In this document: in pieces, positions 1 to 9,200 of the stretch
Layout: each line of letters starts with the position of its first letter
Position numbering within the stretch: position 1 is the stretch's first letter
Assembly: GCF_025717065.2 (NCBI RefSeq)
Contig: NZ_JAOVZO020000001.1
Span: 372,001 to 436,000, forward strand
Direction of reading: 5' to 3'
DNA from: Tahibacter soli
GTDB taxonomy: Bacteria; Pseudomonadota; Gammaproteobacteria; Xanthomonadales; Rhodanobacteraceae
Length of the DNA stretch: 64,000 nucleotides
Made by a program: the position numbers and the translations under genes
The notes under the pieces: model-generated
What the model was told of the DNA's origin: nothing
Seen by the model: only the letters and a program-made list of their open reading frames with translations
Database searches by the model: none

Positions 1-2187
1 CAGCGCGTGGTCGGCAGCGACACGTTGCTGATGCGGCTCAAGCTCGATCCGGCGCTGTCCTCGTCCGACCAGTTGCGCGCGCTCGGTTTTACCGCGAGCG
101 ATCCGGCCGCGCGCAATCTGCGCTCCGGTGCGATTTCGGGCGCGCAGCCGCTGCCTCGGCCGCAAGCGCCGTCGCGAGCGCCGTCGCGCCCGACCGCGCC
201 GCCGCCGAGCCGCGTGCCGCCCGCAAGACCGCGCTGGCCGTGGTTCGCGCTCGGCGGCGCATTGCTCGCCGCGGCGCTCGGCATCGGCGTGTGGCAGTTC
301 GCCGGCCGCGGCGGGCTGTCGGCCGAGGAGCGCGAGCTCGTCGGCTTCTGGCTCAAGGATGCCGCGCGCCACGTCGACGAGCGCCGGCTGGTGTCGCCGC
401 CGGGCGACAACGCGTACGAACTCCTGCAGAAGCTGCTGCAGAAAGATCCGGAGAACGCGCAGGCGCAGGCGCTGCTCGACCGCATTGCCGCGGCGATGCG
501 CGACGAGGCGCAGGCCGCGCTCGCCAAGGGCGACTACGCCGCCGCGCTCGACCGCGCCGAACAGGGCCTGTTCGTGCGCAAGGACGACGCCGCGCTCGCG
601 CAGCTCAAAACGCGCATCGAAACCGAGCGCGCCGCCGCGCAGCAGCGGCAGCAGCTCGAGCAGCTGTTGACCGGCGCCGATGCGGCGGAAAAGGCCGGCC
701 GCCCGTTCGGTCCGGACGGCGCGTACGCGCAGCTCGTGCGCGCGAAGGAACTGGCGCCGGCCGACGCCGCGGTGAAGACGCGCTACGAGCGCTTCGTCGA
801 GGCGCAGCTCGCGCCGGCGCGCGAGGCGCTTGCGGCGAAAGACGCGGCGCGCGCGAGCCGGATGCTCGCGTTGCTCAAGGCCGATCTCGGCAACGAATCG
901 ACCTACGCGACCCTCGCCGACGCCGCGACGCTCGCGCAGCGGCAGGCCGACGCCGAAAAGCAGATCGCCGACCTCGCCGCGCGCGGCGCGCAGGAACTCG
1001 CCGCCGGACGGCTCGACGAACCGGCGAACGCGAACGCATTCGCCACATTGGGACAATTGCGCGACCTCGCGCCGGACGATCCGCGCGTGCGCGCGCTCGC
1101 CGGCAACCTCGCCGCCGCGCTCGTCGCCGACGGCCGCAAGGCGGCTGCCGCGACGCCGCAGCGCGCGCTCGAACGCGCCGAACTCGCGCTGCGCGTCGAA
1201 CCGGGCCGGACCGACGCCGCCGCGCTCAAGACCGATATCGAGCAGCGCCTCGGCCAGCGCCTGGCCGACATCGGCCGCGCACTGTCGGCGGCGAAACAGG
1301 CGCTCGCCGAAGAACGTTTCCTCGCGCCGGCCGACGACAACGCGCGCGCGGCGCTCGACCAGGTGCTCAAGCTCGATCCCGACAATGCCGAGGCGCGCAA
1401 GCTCGCGGCCGAGCTGCCGCAGCGCGTCGCCGCGGCGATCGCCGCGCGCGTCGAGGCGCGCGACACGGCCGGCGCGCTCGCGCTCGCACAGGCGGCGCAG
1501 CAGGCGTACCCGGACGACGCCGCGGTCAAGCGGCTCGTCGCGAACATCAACACGCAGATGCTGCGCGAGAAAGCGGACGCCGACGCCGCGGCGGCGCGCG
1601 AACGCACGGCGGTCGCGATCGCGATGACGCCGCCGACGCCGGAATCGCTCGCCAACGCGGCGGGCCTCCTCGGCGGCGTGCTCGCGACCGACGCGCGCAA
1701 CGCCGACGCGCTCGCGCTGCGCAAGCGCCTCGCCGAAACGTTCGCCGCCGCGTTGCGCGGCGCCTCGACGCTGCCGGCATTCGACGCGCTCGCCGCCTTC
1801 GCGCAGAAGCAGGAAGCGCTGCTCGGCGCCGAACCGGAATTCGCCGCCGCGCGCCGCGACGCGGCGGCGCTGCGCGGCAAGCTGGTCGACGCGCAAGCGG
1901 CGCGCATCGCCGCCGAGCAGGGCGAACTCGTGCTCAACGCGCAGCCGTGGGCGAAGGTCGAATCCGTACTCGACGGCAATCGCAAGGCGGTCGCGCTGCC
2001 GGCCGACGCGTCGACGCCGTTCGCGCTGAAGCTGCCGGCCGGCAGCTACGTGATCACGTTCCGGCATCCGCAGGCGGCCAAGCCGGTGACGGTCATCGCC
2101 AAAGTGGAGGCGCAGCGCCGCGCGAGCGCGAACGCGGCGTTCCCGACGATCTCGGCAGAGGACTATTTCACGCGTGCGGGCTGGTAA
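1..2187 (+). CDS. Membrane-anchored TPR-like repeat protein, 5' end outside the window
   Basis: The frame is open at base 1, so only about 728 C-terminal residues are visible. A Pro/Arg-rich linker precedes one transmembrane helix (nt about 238-300). An Ala-rich helical region follows with at least four copies of a TPR-like motif of the form R-[LF]-x-x-P..N-A..L..P-[DE] (nt about 385-480, 695-760, 1010-1085, 1315-1400). The last 90 residues are beta-rich, with a PEGA-like stretch (LPAGSYVITFRHP) near the end. One helix followed by a long repeat region suggests a cytoplasmic N-terminus and a periplasmic repeat domain. In related bacteria such tails can follow a Ser/Thr kinase or FHA domain, but that part is missing here, so function is open. 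The next gene starts 4 nt after the stop, so the two are probably co-transcribed. Confidence 0.75.
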   Translation, partial: QRVVGSDTLLMRLKLDPALSSSDQLRALGFTASDPAARNLRSGAISGAQPLPRPQAPSRAPSRPTAPPPSRVPPARPRWPWFALGGALLAAALGIGVWQFAGRGGLSAEERELVGFWLKDAARHVDERRLVSPPGDNAYELLQKLLQKDPENAQAQALLDRIAAAMRDEAQAALAKGDYAAALDRAEQGLFVRKDDAALAQLKTRIETERAAAQQRQQLEQLLTGADAAEKAGRPFGPDGAYAQLVRAKELAPADAAVKTRYERFVEAQLAPAREALAAKDAARASRMLALLKADLGNESTYATLADAATLAQRQADAEKQIADLAARGAQELAAGRLDEPANANAFATLGQLRDLAPDDPRVRALAGNLAAALVADGRKAAAATPQRALERAELALRVEPGRTDAAALKTDIEQRLGQRLADIGRALSAAKQALAEERFLAPADDNARAALDQVLKLDPDNAEARKLAAELPQRVAAAIAARVEARDTAGALALAQAAQQAYPDDAAVKRLVANINTQMLREKADADAAAARERTAVAIAMTPPTPESLANAAGLLGGVLATDARNADALALRKRLAETFAAALRGASTLPAFDALAAFAQKQEALLGAEPEFAAARRDAAALRGKLVDAQAARIAAEQGELVLNAQPWAKVESVLDGNRKAVALPADASTPFALKLPAGSYVITFRHPQAAKPVTVIAKVEAQRRASANAAFPTISAEDYFTRAGW

Positions 2188-2191
2188 CGGC

Positions 2192-3043
2192 ATGCGCGCG
2201 CTCGCCGCCGCCGTCGCGCTCGCCGCGGCGACGGCCGCGCAGGCCGACTACAAGGACGCCTACAGCCGCGGCCTCGAAGCCGTGCGCGACGGCGACTGGA
2301 ACGAGGTGCGCCGCCGCATGACCGAAGCCGCGGCCGAACAGCCGGCGCCGGCGACGCGCGTGCGCCTGTACGGCCAGCGCTGGGAGCCGTACGTGCCGCA
2401 GTACTACCTCGGCCTCGCCGCGTTCAAGCAGGGCGACTGCGCCGGCGCGCTGCGCGAATGGCGTTCGGCCGCGAACGCCGGCGTCGTCGGCGGCGTGCCG
2501 AATCTCAAGGCCGAGCAGGATCGCAACGCCGCGTCGTGCGAGTCGCGCGTCGCGCAGCAGACGCCGCCGAAGCCGCCGGTCGACGAGCCCAAACCGGCGG
2601 AGACGCCGAAGCCGCCGGTTGCCGAAACGCCGAAGCCGGTCGATACGCCGAAGCCGCCGGACAAGCCGAAGACCGAGCCGCCGAAAGCCGAGCCGGCGAA
2701 GCCCGAGCCGGCCAGGACGGAACCGCCGAAACCGGCGCCGACGCCGATCGCGGCGCGCGTGCCGACCCCGCTGCTCGATGCGTACCGCGCATGGCTCGCG
2801 GGCCGCTACGCCGACGTCGCGCGGATCAATCCCGACAGCTACGGCGACCCGCGCGCGAAAGCGCAGGCGTTCCTCGTGCGCGCGGCCGCCCGCCATGTGC
2901 AGGCCGAAATCGACGGCGATGCGCAAGCGCTCGACGCCGCGCGCGCCGACGTGCGCGCGGTGCGCGCGCTCGACGCGCGGCTCGCGCCCGACGCCGCGAT
3001 GTTCTCGCCGCGCTTCCGCGCGTTCTTCGCCGCGACGAAGTAG
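2192..3043 (+). CDS. Secreted Pro/Lys-rich protein with TPR-like ends, function unknown
   Basis: About 283 residues. I chose the ATG at 2192 because it begins a clean Sec signal peptide (MRALAAAVALAAATAAQA). A GTG 18 nt upstream would overlap the previous gene and spoil the signal. After cleavage there is a helical segment that reads like a TPR pair (YKDAYSRGLEAVRDGDW and YLGLAAFKQGDCAGALREW). Next comes a roughly 60-residue linker of KP/EP repeats (nt about 2560-2750), then a second helical domain. KP/EP linkers of this kind span the periplasm in TonB- and TolA-like proteins, so a periplasmic spacer role is plausible but inferred. It lies 4 nt behind the TPR-like membrane gene and probably works with it. 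No enzyme motif was seen. Confidence 0.75.
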   Translation: MRALAAAVALAAATAAQADYKDAYSRGLEAVRDGDWNEVRRRMTEAAAEQPAPATRVRLYGQRWEPYVPQYYLGLAAFKQGDCAGALREWRSAANAGVVGGVPNLKAEQDRNAASCESRVAQQTPPKPPVDEPKPAETPKPPVAETPKPVDTPKPPDKPKTEPPKAEPAKPEPARTEPPKPAPTPIAARVPTPLLDAYRAWLAGRYADVARINPDSYGDPRAKAQAFLVRAAARHVQAEIDGDAQALDAARADVRAVRALDARLAPDAAMFSPRFRAFFAATK

Positions 3044-3223
3044 CTCCTCGCGCGTCAGCGATCCCGCGTAGCAAACCTTGAGACACCCCTCCCGGACACT
3101 GCCGTCTTCGGCATGTCGCGCCGTTCGCGCGCGATGGTCTGTTTTTTTCCGGTTTTCCGATTAGTCGCTTTGGCGGGCGGAAGGGCTTTCCGCGCCGATT
3201 CGTTCAGAACAAGGGGTATCAGG

Positions 3224-6200
3224 GTGACAAACGACAGCAACAGCGCGCGCCGGCGGACCGGCGGCGACAAGCGTGCGCCGGATTCGGCGGCGGGAACGGG
3301 CGCATGGATGCGCCGGGCGGTGCTGTTCGCGGCGCTGTGCGCGGCGGGCCAGGCATCGGCGCAGATGGCACGCCCGGCGGCGCCGGCGGCGGACGCCTGT
3401 TCGATCGTCGAACCGCCGATCGACCCGGGATCGACGCCGGCGTTTCCGGGGCACTGGTACAACCCCAAGCGCCAGGGCACCGGCTGGGACTTCTACTACG
3501 CCGACGTCAACGGCGTGCGGTACATGATCGGCTTCTGGTACGCGTTCGACCGCAACCACGTGCCGGTGTGGTATCGCACCGACCTGATCGACATCACCTC
3601 GACGTCGCCGACGTGGAGCGCCGAGTTGTTCCGAGTGACGCTCAATAGCAGCGGCAGCACGAGCTATCGCCGGGTAGGCACGCTCGGCGGCCGGTTCTTT
3701 CCGGGTTCGGCGACGCACATCGGCATCAACTGGACGCATGAGGACTATCCGGGAACCTATTCGGAGTGTCTGTACGACATCTTCCGAGCGTCGCCCGTGA
3801 ACCAGCCGTCGAGCGCGGAGAGCAATCCGAGCTACAACGGCAACTGGTACGACCCGGCCCACGGCAACTGGGGCTACAACTATTCGATGGGCCGGTTTTC
3901 GACGGGCGAATATGTCGAGACGGAAAAGGCGCTGATCTACGACAAGACCGGCAATCCCGTCTGGCTGATGGGTGTGACGTCGTCGCCGACCGAGCCGCCG
4001 AACAACACGACCGGTACGCCGCGCAAGCTCGACTACATCAGCGGCGTGAAGCATCTGGACGAAGACTGCACGGTGGCCGCGAACTGTCTGCGCGTGTGGG
4101 GCACGCAGGCGTCGCCGCTGGGCACGGTCGCGCGCAATTTCACCGGCCCCAATTCAGCGACCGGCAGCATAGCCGTGAACGTGCCGGCGAACCTCAACAA
4201 CGGATCGGTGAGCCTGCCGAACGCGCAGGTGGTCTGGCCGAACCCGGACGTGGTCTGGCCGGCCGGCGTGCTGACGAATCCGACCGCCATGGTCAAGGGA
4301 ACGGTGATCGACCACGTCTACGTCGGCAATTCGTACTGCGTGGCGCCGAACGCCGCGAGCACGTGCGACGTGTACGTCGGCTGGGCGTCGACGCCGCAGC
4401 CGGGCGGTTCGCCGAACCACCTGTACCGTCGCAATCTGGCGACCAACGCGATCTCGCAGGTGTCGGCGCAGCCCAACGGCAGCCTGCACGACTGGCTCGC
4501 GCCCGGATCGCGCGTGCAGTACGAACTGCGCTCGGGTTCGGCGACCGGCGTGCTCGTCGGCGAGTCGGCCGAGGTGCTGGTGACGGTGGCCACGAGCGGC
4601 GGCGGCAACGACTCGACGTCGGGTCCGCCGGATGCGGCGCCGGCGCCGACGCCGTTCCAGGAACCGACGCTGGACGACGCGTCCGACCGCGTCGGCGCGC
4701 TCGGCGGCGAGTTCAAGGTCAGCGAAGGCGGGCACGCGACGTACCGCGTCGACGTGTACGCGCCGCGCGGCCGCGGCGGACTGACGCCGTCGGTGGCGCT
4801 GAGCTACAGCAGCGCGGGCGGTGAAGGGCTCTTGGGCACGGGCTTCAACCTCGAAGCCGCCTCGTCGATCCAGAAGTGCCGTTCGGGCAAGGAATTCGGC
4901 GACGGCGACACGGTCAGCAGCGACCTGAACCAGTTTTGCCTGGACGGTCAGCGCCTGCTGTTGTGGAAAGGAACCCATATGCAGGCCGGTGCGGAGTACC
5001 GCACCGAGGTGGAGTCGTTCCAGCGCATCGTGCTGAGCGACGCGACGCCGCTGCCGGCGACGATGCACGGCACGAACGGGACGGTGCCGACGTACGCGTT
5101 CACGGTGTACGGCAAGGACGGCACGGTGCGGCGCTTCGGCGGATCGGCCGGCACGGTGGTGGCGCGCAGCTTCGGCAACCGCGGTACGGCGATCAGCTGG
5201 CTGCAGACCGAGCAGGCCGACGCGTCGGGCAATACGCTGACCTACACGTATTCGTCGCAGGGCAGCGGCACGCTGACGATGCCGGGCGAACGCGTGCTGA
5301 CGCAGATCGGCTACACCGGCGGACGCGTGGTGTTCGACTACCGCGCCTCGGGCCGGCGCGACCTGAGCCACTCGAGCCTGGGCGACGCGATCGCCTCGCA
5401 GCTGCTCAACGCGGTCACGGTGCGCGACGAGAACGACAAGGTGATCCGCTACTACCCGGTGACCTACGCCAACGCGGTGGTGTCGGCGGTGGACCTGGTG
5501 CGTCCGCGCGTGACGCAGATCCGCGAGTGCGCCGACACGGCGCAGGCGGTGTGCTACGCGCCCACGACGTTCGCGTGGCAGGACGTGGTCTCGAGCGTGG
5601 GCACGCCGAACACCGACGGCAGCGGCGCGAACCGGCGCTTCCCGGGCCTGGTGTCGCATCGCCTGGCCGACTTCGACGGCGACGGCCGCACGGACATCGC
5701 GTGGATCGACAACGGCCGGCGCCTGAACGTGCTGTACTCGCGGCCCGACGCGGTCGGCATCAACTTTTCCACGAATACCGAAGTGGTGCGGCTGGACGGG
5801 GTCGACCCGGTCGGCGCGTTCCAGACGATCGACCTGAACGCGGACGGTCTGGACGATCTGATCTACCTGTCGCGTTCGCAGACCAATACGGGGCGGGTGA
5901 GCTGGTATCTGCGCCTGTCCACCGGCAGCGGCTTCGGCGCGGCCGAATTGCTGCTCGACAACGTCGGCTACGCCGATACGAGCAGCACGCTCAAGTTCGA
6001 GTCGAACCTGGTCGACCACACCGGCGACGGGCTGCCCGACCTCGTGTATCGCATCGGCGTGGACTCCAATCGCATCGCGATCATGGAACGCGTGCCGGGC
6101 GACAACGAGCGGCCGTACCGCTTCGCGCAGCCGCTCCTGGTGCGGCTGATGGACGATGCGAACGGCGCGTTCGGCTGCGCGGCGTCGACGTACACGGCGC

Positions 6201-9200
6201 GGCGCGACGAAGAACGCGCGCAGGTGGTGGACGTGGACGGCGACGGCCGCGGCGACCTGCGCTTCATGTCGTCGGCCGCCGCGTGCGGCAGCGGCGGCAT
6301 CGTCATCGGCGGCGTGGCGCCGGGCACGGAAGTGCCGCAGACCGAAGCGCCGACGATCGAGGAGCCGGGTCCGGATACGCCGCTGGGCACGCCGGTGGCG
6401 TACTACTTCGTGACCTACCGCGCCGAGGGCGTGGTGAACGGCGAGTTCCGCTTCATGCGCACGACGCGCACGGTGCGGGTGATCGAGAACCACGACGAGA
6501 ACTCGTCCACCCGGGCCAGCCAGCGCGTGATCTCGGCCGACGTCAACGCCGACGGCTACATGGACGTGGTGTACCTGGCCGACAACGGCCAGTGGCGCTC
6601 GAACCTGACGGTCGGCGACACGGTGTTCGGCTACGAGCAGTGCGTGGCCAACTGCCTCAACGCCAACCACATCGACAAGGTGCAGCTGCTTGACTACGAC
6701 GGCGACGGCCGGCTCGACTTCTGGTGGCCCAATTCGGCGACGCCGAACCGCAACTACCAGGTTTATCTGTGGAAGGGCGACGCGTTCACGAGCGTGCCGG
6801 TCGATACCGGCTTCGTGGCGACCTCGGGCAACGACTGGCGCCGCCTGCCGGCCGACTTCGACGGCGACGGCCTGATCGACAACCTGTTGATCAAGCCGTT
6901 CGCCGGGTCCAGCGGCGACGGTGGCTGGCAGGTCTACCGTTCCAACTCGCACCATCGCGCACGCGGCGTGGTCGGCGCGATCACCGACGGCCTGGGCGCG
7001 AGGACGACGATCGAGTACTCGCCGCTGACGTTCGCGTCGGTGTACCGGCGCGACTACGACGCCTCGGTGCGCAACTGGGCGCGCGGCTCGGCCGTGTTCG
7101 ACATGGCCTTGCCGAACTATGTGGTGCAGTACGTGGGCAGCAGCGCGCCGACGCCGGGCGATCCGGCCGACGAGGCGTACGTGCAATACCAGTACGCGGG
7201 CCTGAAGATGCAGGCCGGCGGCCGCGGTTCGCTGGGCTTCCGCCGCGTGACCACGGTCGACCTGCAGACGGCGGTGTCGATCGATACCACGTTCTACCAG
7301 GAGTTCCCGTTCGCCGGCCTGCCGCAGCAGACGCGCACGCGCAAGCTTGCGGCCCTGCCGGTGGACGTGTGCCGTACGGGCAGCCAGATCAACGAACTGG
7401 GCGCGGGCTGCTATGCGCGCACGCCGGTGTGTCCGTCGGGCAAGCTGCACATCTGCGATCCGGGCTTCCTGGAGCCGGCCAATTCGATCTCGGCCAAGGT
7501 GCTGTCGTCGAACTACGGCTGGCGCTACCAGCGGGCGACGCTGAGCGACGCCAACGGCGCCAGTGATCTCAACGACTACACCCAGGGCCTGCAGACGCTG
7601 CCGCCGCCGGCGAACGTGCCGGTGCCCTCGATCTTCGTGGCGCTGAGGCTGACCAACACGACGAACTTCAGCGACGACGGCCAGCAGACGTCGTTCACGG
7701 CCTCGCAGTTCCAGGGCGCGGTGTACGACGACTTCGGCAATCCGACGACGAGCAAGGTGACCGTGCGTGGCCGCATGTTCCCGCAGGCCGGCCAGGACGA
7801 CACGTCCACGACGCTCGATGCGCGCAGCCAGTACGTCAACGACCCGGTGGCCTGGAAGCTCGGCCGCCTGATGTCCACGCGCACGTTCAACACGCGCGTG
7901 GAGACGCGCAGCGGCGTGGTCACGACGACGACGCAGGGCCGCCGCGCCTCGTTCACGTACACCGATCCGTCGAACCCGTCCGACGTGCGCGGCCTGCTGC
8001 GTTCCGAACGCGTCGAGGCGATGGTCGGCACGTCGGTCGACGCGCTGTCGCCCGATACGACGGTGCGTGGCGTGGCGACGTACTACACGCTCGATGCGTT
8101 CGGCAACCGTACCAACACGGCCACGTGCAGCACGGACGTGCCGGAGTCGACCTGCCGCATCCTGCGCGCGGGCCTGGGCAGCTACGTGTTCCATCCGGCC
8201 GGCCCGCAGGTGATGCGCTATGTGCGCAACGCCTACGACAGCCTGGGCCGCTACGTGCAGTCGACGAGCGAAGCGATCTCGGCCGGCGCGGACGCGGCGA
8301 CGGAAGTGACCACGGGGACGGTGATCCTGCGCAATGCCGGCGGCGATCCGCTGCAGACGCAGGACGCCAACGGCCTCGTCACCCAACTGCGCTACGGCAA
8401 GCTCGGCCGCCAGCGCTTCGCCTACACGCCCGACGGCACTTCGGTGCGCACCGACTGGATCGCGTGCACGGCGGGCAACTGCCCGGCGAACCTGGCGCTG
8501 GCGTACATCGCGCGGACCACGACGAGCGGCGCGCCGACGCGCTGGACGTTCCACGACGTGCTGGGCCGGCCGACGCTCGCGCTGACGCAGGGCCTGAACG
8601 GCGGCGACTACGTGGCGGTGCTCACGCAGTACGACGCGCGCGGCAATGCGCGGCGCGTGTCCGAACCGTTCTACGCGAACGACAACGCGACCGGGGCGGC
8701 GACCCCGCGCGCGGGCGAGACGCTGGCGTGGACGACGACGAACCGCGACCACTACGGCCGCGTGTATCAGACGATCGGGCCGAACAGCGCGGCGACGACG
8801 ACCGCGTTCCTGGGCCGCACCACGGTGACGACGCTGCCGCCGAACGCGGCCGGCGTGCAGCAGACGCTGACCGAGGTGCGCAGTCCGCAGGGCGAGGTGA
8901 TCGCCACGACCGACCACAAGGGCATGACGGTGGCGTTCGCGTACGACGCGACGGGCCAGGTGCTGACGACCACGCGCAACGGCAAGGTGACGGCGACGAC
9001 GTACGACGGCCTGGGCCGCAAGCTGCGCGTGGCCGATCCGGATGCCGGCACGTGGAACTACGCGGTCAACGACGCGGGCGAGACGATCCAGCAGCTCAGT
9101 CCGCGCAACACCTGCACGCAGCAGCGCTACGACGGCCGCGGCCGGGTGTGGAAGCGCATCGACTACGGCACTGGCTGCGGCGGTGCGGAATACGCCTCGG